This document shows, piece after piece, positions 1 through 9,540 of a DNA stretch of 64,000 nt. Position 1 is the first letter of the stretch; each line of letters begins with the position of its first letter. Origin of the DNA: JBCCTX01 sp964652565 (GTDB lineage Bacteria > Bacteroidota > Bacteroidia > J057); the NCBI GenBank assembly GCA_964652565.1, contig CAZZEC010000002.1:1-64000 (forward strand), read 5' to 3'. A program made the position numbers and the translations under genes. The notes under the pieces are model-generated. The model was not told where the DNA came from and made no database searches. It saw nothing but the letters and a program-made list of their open reading frames with translations.

Positions 1-65
1 AAGCAACATGTGCATTGAATAATTTGTTAATTTTTACGTTTAATGATCTGAATTAAGCGCAATAC

Positions 66-1397
66 ATGAAACTTTGGGAAAAAGGAATTGATACCGATCA
101 GTTCATTTCGGAATTTACCGTAGGGCAGGACCGCAACCTGGATATGCAGTTAGCTTCTTATGATATTCTAGGTACCCTGGCACATATACAAATGCTTGCT
201 CATATCGATTTATTAACTGAGGGAGAATATGTTTCCCTCAAGAAAGCGTTGCAATCGATTTACAGGGACATTGAAGACGGACGCTTCTCGATATCATCTG
301 AGGCAGAAGATATTCATTCGCAAATAGAGTGGATCTTAACTCAACAGCTAGGAGAAGTTGGAAAGAAAGTTCATAGTGGTCGTTCCAGAAATGATCAGGT
401 ACTGGTAGATCTCAAACTGTATTTCCTTTTTGAAATCAAGAAAATTCTAGCGCTCAGTGAATCATTATTTCAAAAGTTAATCGAATTAAGTGAAAAATAT
501 AAGGACGTTTTATTACCAGGTTATACGCACATGCAGGTAGCTATGCCTTCCTCTTTTGGGTTATGGTTTGGAGCATTTGCTGAAAGCCTCGTTGACGATA
601 TATGGATGTTATATGCTGCTTATCAAGTTGCCAATCAAAATCCGCTAGGCTCAGCGGCGGGTTATGGATCTTCTTTTCCATTAGATAGAACCATGACTAC
701 CGAGCTATTAGGCTTTGAGGAGATGAGTTATAATGTAGTATATGCTCAAATGGGTAGAGGTAAAACGGAAAAATATCTTTCATATGCAATGGCTGCGATT
801 GCCACTACGCTGAATAAGCTAGCCATGGATGTATGTATGTATAGCAGTCAGAACTTTCAATTTATTCAATTACCTGATGAACTCACCACAGGGTCAAGCA
901 TCATGCCACATAAGAAAAACCCTGATGTATTTGAAATTTTACGAGGAAAAACGAATCAGATTCAGGGAGTTCCAGGTACGATTAGCCTGATAATGACAAA
1001 TTTACCCTCTGGTTATCATCGTGAAATGCAATTGTTGAAGGAGGTATTATTCCCAGCTATAGAAAATTTGAGGTATTGTCTACACATGACACATTACGCC
1101 ATAGGACAAATTCATGTCAATTCAGATATCCTCAACAATACTATCTATCAATACGTTATGAGTGTAGAAGTTGTAAATAAAAAGGTCTTGGATGGAAAAC
1201 CTTTTAGAACTGCTTATCAGGAAGTTGCGGAAGAAATAAAATCTGGAAACTACTCATCTCCCAAGGATATTAAACATTACCATGAAGGAAGTCTAGGTAA
1301 TCTGTGTAATACTGAAATTCAAAAAAAGATGGAAAAACTTATTCAAAAGTTTGATTATTCCAAGATATTAGCTTCTGTATCCAATTTATTAACGTAA
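66..1397 (+). CDS. argH: Argininosuccinate lyase
   Basis: Last step of arginine biosynthesis: cleaves argininosuccinate to arginine and fumarate in the cytoplasm, normally as a homotetramer. The 443-residue product has the fumarase/aspartase superfamily blocks: HSGRSRNDQ near residue 103, PGYTHMQVA near 151, and the mobile-loop signature GSSIMPHKKNPD near 277 that carries the catalytic serine. Length is slightly short of the usual 455-465 but both ends look intact. The ATG at 66 follows an AT-rich leader. No other arg gene is in the window; any partners would lie to the left. Identification rests on family motifs and is secure. Confidence 0.96.
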   Translation: MKLWEKGIDTDQFISEFTVGQDRNLDMQLASYDILGTLAHIQMLAHIDLLTEGEYVSLKKALQSIYRDIEDGRFSISSEAEDIHSQIEWILTQQLGEVGKKVHSGRSRNDQVLVDLKLYFLFEIKKILALSESLFQKLIELSEKYKDVLLPGYTHMQVAMPSSFGLWFGAFAESLVDDIWMLYAAYQVANQNPLGSAAGYGSSFPLDRTMTTELLGFEEMSYNVVYAQMGRGKTEKYLSYAMAAIATTLNKLAMDVCMYSSQNFQFIQLPDELTTGSSIMPHKKNPDVFEILRGKTNQIQGVPGTISLIMTNLPSGYHREMQLLKEVLFPAIENLRYCLHMTHYAIGQIHVNSDILNNTIYQYVMSVEVVNKKVLDGKPFRTAYQEVAEEIKSGNYSSPKDIKHYHEGSLGNLCNTEIQKKMEKLIQKFDYSKILASVSNLLT

Positions 1398-1509
1398 TAT
1401 TTTACGAATTACAGATTTTTATATATTTTTTTTGTTACTTTACTAAACATAAGTAAGAAAGAAGAACTTTTTTATTTCGAACGCTTGTTCGACAACCGGG
1501 ATAATTTGC

Positions 1510-2388
1510 GTGATAGGTAGTCTCTTACGTTTTGCTTGCTTGATTATTGTCTTGAACTTCGTAGCATGTAGCCCAAAGCTCATAAAACATGTGAATGATA
1601 TGCCTATCCCCTCTCCTCTACATTCTGGTAGCATACAATTGGAGATGGGTTATATTCCTAAGCCTTTAGCGATTCATCTATCACAAAAAGACATAACTTC
1701 TTTTAATGTGAAGATTGATACAACTACGTCTAGATTAGATAAGTATACACCCATTTCGCAAAATAGTGGGACTGCGTTTCAAATTCCTAAACCCCTTTCT
1801 ATTGCTAACAACGGCAATAGTTCTTCTCTATTGGCATCCACTAAAGAAGATAGCAAGGTAGCTTCTATGTATAGCATACATGAACCAGCTCCTTCTCTCG
1901 CCTCTACTAAGTCTCCTGAAACCCCGGAGTCAGATGAATCGTACAACAAAAGTGATATTCCATCTTCAAATAAAATGATTTCTTTAAGCAGTTCTCCCTA
2001 TCCTGATGCAACCAATATCTCAATCGGTATTCTTATTGCTGGAGTGATACTTATAAGTGCTATTATTCTGGGGATTTTACTAAGATGGAAAAGACATAGA
2101 GAACAGCAGCAACCATCGACTAAATCTTCTTTGGAAGACAAAACGATTGAAATTATTCAATCAGGAGAATTGGAGCAGGCAATCCAAATTCTACTGAATT
2201 ATAAGTCCTCCTTACCTTACAAGGAACATCTGGAACAACTCCAAAAGGAATTTTACGCGGGAAAGACAGGGTATCGCAATAATGAAATAGGCCCAGATGA
2301 ATACTACGAAGTAAGAAATAAGGTAACACTCGAGTTACTAGATCTTCTCCAACATGTCATCAAGAACAGATACACCCATTATACATAA
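1510..2388 (+). CDS. Putative lipoprotein with internal membrane segment
   Basis: Unrecognised 292-residue protein. A GTG start is used because no in-frame ATG lies nearby. The N-terminus is a lipoprotein signal peptide ending in a lipobox-like NFVAC, with the candidate lipidated Cys at about residue 20. Residues 30-165 are Ser/Thr/Pro-rich and low in complexity, probably a disordered linker. A hydrophobic helix at about 174-192 (ISIGILIAGVILISAIILGI) is followed by basic residues and a charged, helical C-terminal domain of about 90 residues. A lipid anchor plus a central transmembrane helix would put the linker in the periplasm and the C-terminus in the cytoplasm, which is inference. It converges on the next gene with a 7-base gap. 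Confidence 0.6.
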   Translation: MIGSLLRFACLIIVLNFVACSPKLIKHVNDMPIPSPLHSGSIQLEMGYIPKPLAIHLSQKDITSFNVKIDTTTSRLDKYTPISQNSGTAFQIPKPLSIANNGNSSSLLASTKEDSKVASMYSIHEPAPSLASTKSPETPESDESYNKSDIPSSNKMISLSSSPYPDATNISIGILIAGVILISAIILGILLRWKRHREQQQPSTKSSLEDKTIEIIQSGELEQAIQILLNYKSSLPYKEHLEQLQKEFYAGKTGYRNNEIGPDEYYEVRNKVTLELLDLLQHVIKNRYTHYT

Positions 2389-2395
2389 TAATCAT

Positions 2396-3187
2396 TTATC
2401 CCTCAATTTCTTTTAGTAATTCACGGGCTTTTTCAAGGATCTTTCTATCCTCCACGAGCCTGTGAGGTCTTGGAGGTTTACTCATAGAAGTTTCTAAAAT
2501 CGATATTGCCTTCTCTTTTTGCCCCATCTTCGACAACGCTTCTGCATAAAACACCCAGTTGCCTATTGATTCAGGTCCTAATTCAGTAGCTTTTTTGAGC
2601 ATTTCAAGTCCTTCCTCATCCGATGGCCAAGTAATAAATACAGGGATATGAGGTATTTTTATATTCAGAATTCCTAAAATCCGATAAGCTCCTGCATCAT
2701 TATAAGAAGGATTTAATGCAATAACCTTTTCACATAATTCACGCATAGTACCCGCAATGTTAGCCCTAACAGCTTTCCAAAAGTTCACGGTCTGCCCCCA
2801 ACGCCCAACGTTAGACATATACCAGTATATTAAGCCAGCATTATTGGGATACTTCTGTATGAGTTCTTCTCCTATAGACATGCCTTTTTCAAAAATCTCT
2901 ACCTTTTCTCGATCTTCGATTTGAGTAAAAGAACCTTTAAAATCGTAGCATCTTAATAATAAAATGCCTGCTTCCAGTTCATATTCAGGATCTTTTATGG
3001 CCTTAAGTAAATGGCTAATTGCTTTATTTATGTTGGTTTCTTTAGCATATATCCCTACTGCACTTTCAGAACGCTTTTCATAATAATCAAGCCCTATATC
3101 ATAATCAGTTAGGGAATTATGCGCTGCCTTTGCAACAAAACATAAAGTAACGGAAATAAAAAACGCGGTAACTAATTGTTTTAACAT
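2396..3187 (-). CDS. Exported TPR protein, TatT-like
   Basis: About 263 residues from the chosen start. The frame opens 6 codons further up, but the second Met (MLKQLVTAFFISVTLCFVAKA) starts a clean Sec signal peptide, so it is preferred. The body is helical with TPR-like units. The block around WYMSNVGRWGQ followed by LNPSYNDAGAYRILG matches the pattern of the TRAP-transporter-associated TatT family of periplasmic TPR proteins. The last repeat (EALSKMGQKEKAISILETS) is a canonical TPR. No TRAP permease or binding protein is nearby, so a transport role cannot be claimed; it may simply be a periplasmic scaffold. It is convergent with the lipoprotein gene and has its own 230-base upstream region. 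Confidence 0.65.
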   Translation of the reverse strand: MLKQLVTAFFISVTLCFVAKAAHNSLTDYDIGLDYYEKRSESAVGIYAKETNINKAISHLLKAIKDPEYELEAGILLLRCYDFKGSFTQIEDREKVEIFEKGMSIGEELIQKYPNNAGLIYWYMSNVGRWGQTVNFWKAVRANIAGTMRELCEKVIALNPSYNDAGAYRILGILNIKIPHIPVFITWPSDEEGLEMLKKATELGPESIGNWVFYAEALSKMGQKEKAISILETSMSKPPRPHRLVEDRKILEKARELLKEIEG

Positions 3188-3416
3188 ATACAATGATTTA
3201 CACATTTCTTTGTACAGAAAAACTTACCTAAGGGTTATATACAAACTCAAAACCCTATATGTATTAATACAATAGACAGGATAGGATATCATAATTGCAT
3301 TTATGATATAAAATAAACCTTTTTGTTTAAAATTTATTCACAATAGTTAAACAAAATTTAACCTAATCCGTAAATATAAGAGAAGTTTGTAAATAAAGAA
3401 AAATAAATTTACCTAA

Positions 3417-3986
3417 ATGATAAAAAACAATAACTTACTACGTGAAAAGAAAGAATATGATGGGAATCCAGTAGGATTGACAAAGGATGTAGCATTAGAA
3501 ATAGCAGAGCATCTGGATAGACATTTAGCTGCTCTACAAGTATTGTATCATCAATACCACAAACATCACTGGCTTGTAGAGGGTCCACAGTTTAGAGATT
3601 TACATCTTTTCCTGGAGGAAAATTATACACAAATCCACGAGGCTTTTGATGAAGTTGCAGAAAGGATAACAGTCATGGGTATATCGCCTACGTGTCATCC
3701 TGTCGAATGGACTAAACTTTCTTACATAGAGCATGAACCTGAGGGTGTATATAGAATTAGGACAATGCTGGAAAATGATATGGAGTCAGAGAAAACAATA
3801 TCCATAGAATTGAGAAAGAGTATAAAAGTAGCACTTAGTCTGGAAGATTTTGCTTCAAAAAAGTTAATGGAAGAAATTCTGGCAGATACTGAAGATAGAG
3901 CACATCATATTGAGCATTTTTTAGGTGAAGATACACTTGCAATAGGTCTTACGATAAGGGAAAAAGAATTATTAGTGCAGGAATAG
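3417..3986 (+). CDS. dps: Dps-family DNA-binding ferritin
   Basis: A mini-ferritin of 189 residues, expected to assemble into 12-mers that oxidise and store iron with hydrogen peroxide and shield DNA during stress or stationary phase. The inter-subunit ferroxidase residues are visible: His51 (KHHW), His63 (DLHLF), Asp78 and Glu82 (FDEVAER). The position usually held by a second Asp is Glu67. A Lys/Arg-bearing N-terminal tail (residues 1-14) could contact DNA. The gene is monocistronic, with a 229-base AT-rich upstream spacer and no clear Shine-Dalgarno site. No peroxide-regulator box was recognised. The family call is firm. Confidence 0.92.
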   Translation: MIKNNNLLREKKEYDGNPVGLTKDVALEIAEHLDRHLAALQVLYHQYHKHHWLVEGPQFRDLHLFLEENYTQIHEAFDEVAERITVMGISPTCHPVEWTKLSYIEHEPEGVYRIRTMLENDMESEKTISIELRKSIKVALSLEDFASKKLMEEILADTEDRAHHIEHFLGEDTLAIGLTIREKELLVQE

Positions 3987-4147
3987 ACATACTACTTTCA
4001 CACACAGCGATTTTAGCATTAAATTAACTTATGACCATACACTTGTAGTATAGAAGAAGAGAAAAGTATATGTTGTTATAATAGAGCTAAATCTCTGAAT
4101 TGAAATGTAGTGATAAATATTTATTAATTAAAAGAAGTTATAGATAC

Positions 4148-4459
4148 ATGATGAAAAACAGAATTTACAGATATATAGGAGTAGTATTGATAGTGATTGG
4201 AATAATATTAAGTGCAACGGGAATAACCTTGAATGATCCCTCTAAAACAAATAATTCGCCATATCAAGTAGAAACACTGGAAGTACTTGATGAGAATATG
4301 ACGAGTATATCCAATGAGAAATATGATGATAAGGTCGTCAACAATGGAATAGGTTCATTTATGATCATATTAGGTACCTTTTTCCTGTCTGGCCACTATC
4401 TCATGCTACACAGAAAGGATAAAAAGTATAATGAAAATCAAGTTAAAGAGGTTGTATAA
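4148..4459 (+). CDS. Small two-helix membrane protein
   Basis: Unrecognised protein. The frame is open from a TTG at 4100, but the ATG at 4148 (or the adjacent one at 4151) directly precedes the first membrane helix and is preferred, giving about 103 residues. Helix 1 (YIGVVLIVIGIILSATGITL) and helix 2 (GSFMIILGTFFLSGHYLML) flank a polar loop of about 45 residues rich in Asp, Glu and Asn; the C-terminus is basic. Two helices with a polar loop resemble many small stress or envelope proteins, but no family is assigned. A strong terminator follows 24 bases after the stop, so the gene looks like a complete transcription unit. Confidence 0.55.
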   Translation: MMKNRIYRYIGVVLIVIGIILSATGITLNDPSKTNNSPYQVETLEVLDENMTSISNEKYDDKVVNNGIGSFMIILGTFFLSGHYLMLHRKDKKYNENQVKEVV

Positions 4460-4482
4460 AATACCATTAGGTAAGAACTTTG

Positions 4483-4524
4483 GATCAAGGACATCTGTAT
4501 ACATTTGATGCTCCTTGATCTTTT
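4483..4524 (+). terminator. Intrinsic terminator after the small membrane protein gene
   Basis: GATCAAGGA (4483-4491) pairs perfectly with TCCTTGATC (4512-4520); CATC/GATG extends the stem inside with one bulge. TTTTC follows at once. It lies 24 bases past the stop at 4459. Confidence 0.7.
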
Positions 4525-4651
4525 CATAATAAATCGTCATCTGTCTGCACTCTTCTCAGAATGGTATAAATATTAACATTATATCAGGTTTTATAACAAA
4601 TTATTTAACAAATAGTTATTTGTGTAGAACGTTTAACTGAACTGCAGATTG

Positions 4652-4804
4652 ATGAAAAAGTATAAGAAGAAATTTACGGTTGGTATTTTTTTGCTTATGA
4701 TTGTGATACTATGGCAAATTTTACTGACATGGGCACCTAAACGAATGGATAAAGAGAATATTTGGGGCCAGATGAACCAAGCGGTTGAATTAGAAGAAGA
4801 GTAA
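4652..4804 (+). CDS. 50-residue single-pass microprotein
   Basis: A short frame from ATG 4652 to TAA 4804 encodes 50 residues. A basic start (MKKYKKKF) is followed by one hydrophobic helix of about 20 residues (VGIFLLMIVILWQILLTW), then a polar tail ending in ELEEE. Positive residues before the helix and an acidic tail after it predict N-in, C-out topology. It lies alone between a terminator and a 320-base spacer. Short membrane microproteins of this shape often bind or tune a larger membrane partner, but no partner is evident. Chance is possible at this length; the charge-hydrophobic-charge layout argues for a real gene. Confidence 0.45.
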   Translation: MKKYKKKFTVGIFLLMIVILWQILLTWAPKRMDKENIWGQMNQAVELEEE

Positions 4805-5127
4805 TGTGCTGAATAGATTGAGATTTTTTTTTACATTTTTTTCTATTAAATTTTAGTTTTTTTACAGTTTTATTATATCAGACAATAATTATCCAATGAC
4901 ATAAGTAACTGAAATTCAATATCTTATCCACAATACAATCTTATATACCTCATATATTTGATACTCTTCTACTGTTCACAATTCCTTCCCTTTGCTTGAG
5001 AAAACTGATTTTTTTTACCATTTTAGCACCATTGCGTAAAAAATGCTAATCTTAGTATACATTTTTGTTGTAGTGTCCGTATTTTTGAAAGAAACTTTGA
5101 CTTCAATAAAAGCTTATAATAGAACTG
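4805..5127. other. Gene-free spacer upstream of the XRE regulator
   Basis: No coding frame is seen. The stretch is very AT-rich. It contains an inverted repeat, TTTTTTAC at 5011-5018 and GTAAAAAA at 5036-5043, with TTAGCA/TGCTAA nested across the same loop region. This could be an operator or a weak hairpin ahead of the regulator gene at 5128; function is unknown. Confidence 0.4.
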
Positions 5128-5658
5128 ATGACCTATATTGCTAAAAATATGCGATTTCTGAGAAAGATAGCTGGGCTCAGTCAGCATGACTTCGCTCAAA
5201 AGGTCGCATTGAACAGAGGAAATATTGCTTCTTATGAAAAGGGGACCGCAGAACCTTCGACTGAAAAGCTATTGCGAATCACTAAATTTTTTCAAGTAAA
5301 TTTGACTGACTTTATTGAAAAAGATCTGGAGAACGAATTTAATCTTCAAAACATAAATATCTCTGTTAAAAATGGCGTAATTCACATTACAGAGCAGATC
5401 AAAGATGATTCTATCTCAGAGGATGGATTTTCTGGAGTCGAGCAGCCTGTAGAAGTATTAGGTGAGAGATCTATTGAGCTTAAAAAGATTTTAGAAGGGT
5501 TTCAAAATTACTATCAATACAAAACAGCCAAATCCAAAGATTTAACTGACGTTGAAAAAGGTTACCTTTCCGACTACTTCCGCTTATTAGAAATTGCTGA
5601 AGATATACTGGATATTAACCGTCAATTATTAAAAAAAGTAGCAGTTGCTGAAAGATAG
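5128..5658 (+). CDS. XRE-family helix-turn-helix transcription regulator
   Basis: 176 residues. The N-terminal domain (about 5-65) is a Cro/CI-type HTH: LRKIAGLSQHDFAQKV, then NRGNIASYEKGTAEPSTEKL, the usual helix 2-helix 3 pair and trailing helix. The C-terminal ~110 residues are not recognised; they contain a short beta-rich stretch and then a helical segment (VEKGYLSDYFRLLEIAEDILD) that may mediate dimerisation. It is followed after 25 bases by the M48 protease gene on the same strand, so co-transcription is plausible. The target is unknown; the palindromic spacer upstream is a candidate for autoregulation. Confidence 0.85.
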   Translation: MTYIAKNMRFLRKIAGLSQHDFAQKVALNRGNIASYEKGTAEPSTEKLLRITKFFQVNLTDFIEKDLENEFNLQNINISVKNGVIHITEQIKDDSISEDGFSGVEQPVEVLGERSIELKKILEGFQNYYQYKTAKSKDLTDVEKGYLSDYFRLLEIAEDILDINRQLLKKVAVAER

Positions 5659-5683
5659 TTAATGTGTTGTTAATACCTTATTT

Positions 5684-6925
5684 ATGTCCCCAGAAACTAT
5701 ATTATACTTAATATTGGGCGTATTTGCGCTAAGTTTTCTATTCAACCAGTGGCTTTCTTATTTAAATATCAAAAATCACAAGCGCCAACTGCCACAAGAA
5801 TTATCAGGAAAGTACGATGGAGATAAGTATGCTAAGTCTTATGATTACCACAAGACAAACTATAGATTTGGATTAATCCAATCCTGGCTAAGCTTTTTCA
5901 TTATGCTTTCTATCTTATTGTTCGGAGGATTTGGCTGGTTGGATCAACAGTTGGGCACGCTGACGCAACATCCCATATGGCTCCCTTTACTATTTTTCGG
6001 GGTATTATTCATACTTTCTGATTTATTAGGACTTCCTTTTCAGTGGTATCATACGTTTGTGATAGAAGAAAAATATGGTTTTAACCGTACTACATTGAAG
6101 ACCTTTATTCAGGATAAAATAAAATCTTACCTACTCACCATAATTGTTGGTGGCTTAGTTCTTTCAATCTTTTTGCTACTTGTACATGCATTAGGGAATC
6201 AATTCTGGATCTGGTTTTGGATATTTATTACCCTGTTTATGTTAGTTGTGAACATATTTTATACTTCCATTATACTTCCCTTATTTAATACATTGACTCC
6301 TTTAGAAGATGGTGATTTAAGAAGTGCGATAGAAGCTTATAGTCAAAAAGTTCATTTTCCATTGGACAATGTACTGGTAATGGATGGGTCAAAACGATCC
6401 AATAAGTCTAATGCCTTCTTTTCTGGATTGGGAAAAAGGAAAAAGGTTGTATTATTCGACACCCTAATCTCTAATCATAGTCAGGAAGAGCTAGTAGCAG
6501 TATTAGCGCATGAAGTTGGGCATTATAAAAAGAAACATATTATACAATCACTGGCCCTAGGTATACTACAAACTGGTCTTACCTTATTCATTTTATCATT
6601 ATTTATCTCCAGTCCGGAATTGTCCACAGCATTGGGAGGAGAAACATATGCCATACATCTCAATCTACTGGCGTTCGGTATTTTGTATAGTCCGATTTCT
6701 ACGGTGATCGGCATTCTCATGAATATTTTTTCCAGAAAAAATGAATATGAAGCCGATGCCTTTGCAGCTGAGACCTATAAGGCCTCTCCACTTATAGAGG
6801 CACTTATATCTCTTCATCAAGATAATCTCAGTAACCTAACGCCTCATCCCATCTACGTATTTATGAATTACTCGCATCCACCCTTGCTACAAAGATTGAG
6901 GGCTTTGGAGGCTATAGCGACATAG
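5684..6925 (+). CDS. M48 family metalloprotease (Ste24/CAAX-protease-like)
   Basis: 413-residue integral membrane zinc protease. The catalytic HEVGH lies at about 276-280, with the third zinc ligand in NEYEADAFA near 355. Several hydrophobic helices occur: 7-24, around 67-90, 100-115, 148-170, 175-200 and pairs after the HExxH site. The N-terminal block (YDGDKYAKSYDYHKTNYRFG) matches the Peptidase_M48_N domain of Ste24-type enzymes. Family members act in membrane-protein quality control or process prenylated peptides in eukaryotes; in bacteria quality control is more likely (inference). Length and motifs look complete. Confidence 0.9.
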   Translation: MSPETILYLILGVFALSFLFNQWLSYLNIKNHKRQLPQELSGKYDGDKYAKSYDYHKTNYRFGLIQSWLSFFIMLSILLFGGFGWLDQQLGTLTQHPIWLPLLFFGVLFILSDLLGLPFQWYHTFVIEEKYGFNRTTLKTFIQDKIKSYLLTIIVGGLVLSIFLLLVHALGNQFWIWFWIFITLFMLVVNIFYTSIILPLFNTLTPLEDGDLRSAIEAYSQKVHFPLDNVLVMDGSKRSNKSNAFFSGLGKRKKVVLFDTLISNHSQEELVAVLAHEVGHYKKKHIIQSLALGILQTGLTLFILSLFISSPELSTALGGETYAIHLNLLAFGILYSPISTVIGILMNIFSRKNEYEADAFAAETYKASPLIEALISLHQDNLSNLTPHPIYVFMNYSHPPLLQRLRALEAIAT

Positions 6926-6975
6926 TAGAAATACATTCATCCGTAAAAATACTATCCCCCAATTATCACATCACC

Positions 6976-6995
6976 AATGTTAGGTAACTAACATT
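6976..6995. promoter_or_regulatory. Palindrome upstream of the siderophore receptor gene
   Basis: AATGTTAG (6976-6983), GTAA, CTAACATT (6988-6995): perfect 8-bp arms with a 4-bp centre. It lies 97 bases before the receptor start and about 55 bases before a second, longer palindrome, suggesting an operator region. The related TTAGGTA string recurs at 6994-7000. The cognate factor is unknown. Confidence 0.45.
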
Positions 6996-7051
6996 AGGTA
7001 TTTTTCAAAAAAAACTATCTAATGTTTGTAGTTTGAAAACAAGCATCCTAG

Positions 7052-7080
7052 ATTTAGCCTAATTTATAATTAGTCTAAAT
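7052..7080. promoter_or_regulatory. Candidate iron-responsive operator before the TonB receptor gene
   Basis: A 29-bp near-palindrome made of ATTTAGCCTAAT (7052-7063) and its near-mirror ATTAGTCTAAAT (7069-7080). The arms match at 11 of 12 positions. It ends 11 bases before the receptor ATG. A related half is found upstream of the Cys-rich gene (10871-10899). The TTAG..CTAA core resembles DtxR/IdeR-type boxes more than classic Fur boxes, but the assignment is inference. Confidence 0.5.
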
Positions 7081-7091
7081 AAAAATAAGCT

Positions 7092-9530
7092 ATGACAAAT
7101 ATATACACATACATATTAGGAATTATCTTTATTGTGATAGGTGGATTTGCCCATGCACAAGATGCAACTGTCTACGGTAAAATAATTAACGAAGAACAAA
7201 ATCCAATAAGTTATGCAAGCATAAGTTTACAAGGTACCACTCAGGGAGTAAGTACGGATGAACAAGGGGCTTACGTGCTGCGAAATATAAGTCCAGGATC
7301 TTACACACTTGAGGTCAGTTATATCGGATATGAAGGGATAACCAAAGATATTCGACTAGGGGCTGGAGATTCCTTAGAGGTCAATTTTACCCTTAGGGAG
7401 TCTGATATGTCTTTACAAGAAGTCGAAATTCTAGGACGTAGAGCCAGAAATTATGACAACGAGATTTCATTTATAGCGACCAAGACAGCTACCCGACTAA
7501 AAGATGTTCCCCAGACTATCAGTTATGTCACAAAAGAAGTCATGACAGATCGTCAAGCATATCGAGTGAATGATGTGGTTAAAAACATTAGTGGGATCAA
7601 TCAATTTTCCTATTACAACGATTTCTCCATACGAGGCTTTCGTTCTCAACAAGAGCTTATCAATGGATTACGAGTTATTGGCTTATTTGGTCCACAGATA
7701 TTGACTGCTAATCTGGAGCGTGTGGAAGTCATCAAGGGTCCTGCGTCAGCTGTCTTTGGGAATTCATCACCTGGAGGGACCATGAATCGCGTAACTAAAA
7801 AACCCCTGGATACAGAAAGAAAGGCGATCTCGTTTACCACAGGGAGTTTTAATACGTTGCGATCCACGCTCGATTTTACAGGTCCCCTAAACCCATCCAA
7901 AACCTTGCTTTACAGACTAAATCTGGCCTATGAAAATTCAGATGATTTTCGAGACTTGCAAGAGTTCAACTCTTTTATGGTTGCTCCTTCGATTTCTTTT
8001 TTACCCACTGAGAATACAAGAATAAATTTCGACTTAGTTCTCACTAATTTTGATGGAAAACTGGATCGGGGACAACCCATTTTCGGAGCTTCCGCAGGGA
8101 CGGACCTTAATTCTACCCCCATCTCTTTTGCAATAGGCGCTGCCAATGATTACCACAAGACAAATGTTGCATACAGTACCTTATCACTAAATCAAAAGTT
8201 CACAGATAATTTCTCTTTCAATGCTTCTTACATGCGATATTCCTATCAAGAGGATTTATTTGAGCATCGTACCTCCAACAGATTTGCTGTTGACAGCCTA
8301 GGAAATCAAATTCCCACATTAATGGGAATGCGTATCAGTGCCAGAGAGCAACAGCAGATAACTGATAATTTGAGTACATATTTCGTATGGAGTACGAATA
8401 CGGGTTCTGTTCAACATAAGGTGTTATTTGGATATGATTATATACAATCAAAAAGACCAATAGGAGGCGCAAGTATTTTCACAAGTAGTGGAGCAATTTA
8501 TCGTACAGTTGGCGGTGGATTGTCCACGTATGATCCGTCAACTCCTGAAAATTTCATTTTTGAAAACGGAATTCCCAAACCTAACATCCCCCATTTCAAT
8601 CTTGAAGACCCAAGCTATCAATTGGGATACCCCAGCGATTACATTCTAGGCCGAAATGAACTAGCGCCCTCCAGATTTTATACTCAGGGGATTTACATAC
8701 AGGATCAAATTAAATGGAATCGGATTCAATTATTACTGGGAATGAGACAAGAATTTTATATAGACTTACAAAACTTTGGGCAAGCAGATGAAGAAAGAGT
8801 TGAGCAAGACAAATTCTTACCCAGAGTAGGAATTGTATTTACCCTTCCCGGTGATGCGGTTAATATTTATGGCACTTACACAGAAAGCTTCCAGCCCCAA
8901 AACCCCGCCTTATTAGTTGAGGCGGAGGGGGGGCCCTTTGATCCCCTCACAGGAACTATGTTTGAGATGGGCGCAAAGGGTACATTTTTCAATGATCGGC
9001 TAGCCATTAATCTAGCCATTTATACGATAGAAAATAAAAATATCCTCATCACGGATGTTAATACTGGATTACTGACCCAACGAGGAGGAGAAGAAGCCCA
9101 AGGTGTCGAGATCGATATCAATGGCAGAATTGGCAATAGTCTGAGCATTACGGCTAACTATGCTTTCAATGAGGCTGTGATTACGGAGAGTGACAATGAA
9201 GCACTGGAAGGTACGATAAAAGAAAACGCTCCCCGACACTCCGGGGGATTATTCGCCAACTATGGTATATCCCAAGGATTATTGAAAGGTCTTAACTTCA
9301 ATATAGGTACAAACTTTGTTACTGAACGCAATACGTTTGAACAAGACCTACAATTACCTGGCTACAACGTTTGGGATATAGGAACTTCTTATAATATCAA
9401 CAAAGTAAAGTTGGCTCTAACAGTAAATAATGTATTCGACAAAACCCATTGGGTAGGAGGATATAGTTTTGTGCGATTATTCCCAGGTGCACCCAGAAAT
9501 TATCTCATCAGTGTTGCATATACGTTCTAA
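7092..9530 (+). CDS. TonB-dependent siderophore receptor
   Basis: An 812-residue outer-membrane receptor. The order is: Sec signal peptide (1-22, ending AHAQ), CarboxypepD_reg-like beta-sandwich (about 25-112) typical of Bacteroidota receptors, plug domain (about 130-240, with TKTATRLKDVPQTISYV, RGF and the GPASAVFGNSSPGGTMNRVTKKP block of the ferric-siderophore group), then a 22-strand barrel ending in an aromatic residue (VAYTF). The plug wording matches FhuA/FoxA/FhuE-like receptors, so a hydroxamate-type ferric siderophore is the best guess (inference). The next gene, a PepSY membrane protein 10 bases on, is the usual partner. Two palindromes upstream suggest metal-dependent repression. 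Confidence 0.92.
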   Translation: MTNIYTYILGIIFIVIGGFAHAQDATVYGKIINEEQNPISYASISLQGTTQGVSTDEQGAYVLRNISPGSYTLEVSYIGYEGITKDIRLGAGDSLEVNFTLRESDMSLQEVEILGRRARNYDNEISFIATKTATRLKDVPQTISYVTKEVMTDRQAYRVNDVVKNISGINQFSYYNDFSIRGFRSQQELINGLRVIGLFGPQILTANLERVEVIKGPASAVFGNSSPGGTMNRVTKKPLDTERKAISFTTGSFNTLRSTLDFTGPLNPSKTLLYRLNLAYENSDDFRDLQEFNSFMVAPSISFLPTENTRINFDLVLTNFDGKLDRGQPIFGASAGTDLNSTPISFAIGAANDYHKTNVAYSTLSLNQKFTDNFSFNASYMRYSYQEDLFEHRTSNRFAVDSLGNQIPTLMGMRISAREQQQITDNLSTYFVWSTNTGSVQHKVLFGYDYIQSKRPIGGASIFTSSGAIYRTVGGGLSTYDPSTPENFIFENGIPKPNIPHFNLEDPSYQLGYPSDYILGRNELAPSRFYTQGIYIQDQIKWNRIQLLLGMRQEFYIDLQNFGQADEERVEQDKFLPRVGIVFTLPGDAVNIYGTYTESFQPQNPALLVEAEGGPFDPLTGTMFEMGAKGTFFNDRLAINLAIYTIENKNILITDVNTGLLTQRGGEEAQGVEIDINGRIGNSLSITANYAFNEAVITESDNEALEGTIKENAPRHSGGLFANYGISQGLLKGLNFNIGTNFVTERNTFEQDLQLPGYNVWDIGTSYNINKVKLALTVNNVFDKTHWVGGYSFVRLFPGAPRNYLISVAYTF

Positions 9531-9540
9531 ACCAGAATAT

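Noticed and set aside
7646..8146. Minus-strand frames inside the siderophore receptor gene
   Set aside because: Antisense to a clear barrel gene and without protein-like features.
9469..9540. Extension of the PepSY gene to a GTG at 9469
   Set aside because: It would overlap the receptor gene by 62 bases; the ATG at 9541 starts a typical PepSY_TM N-terminus.
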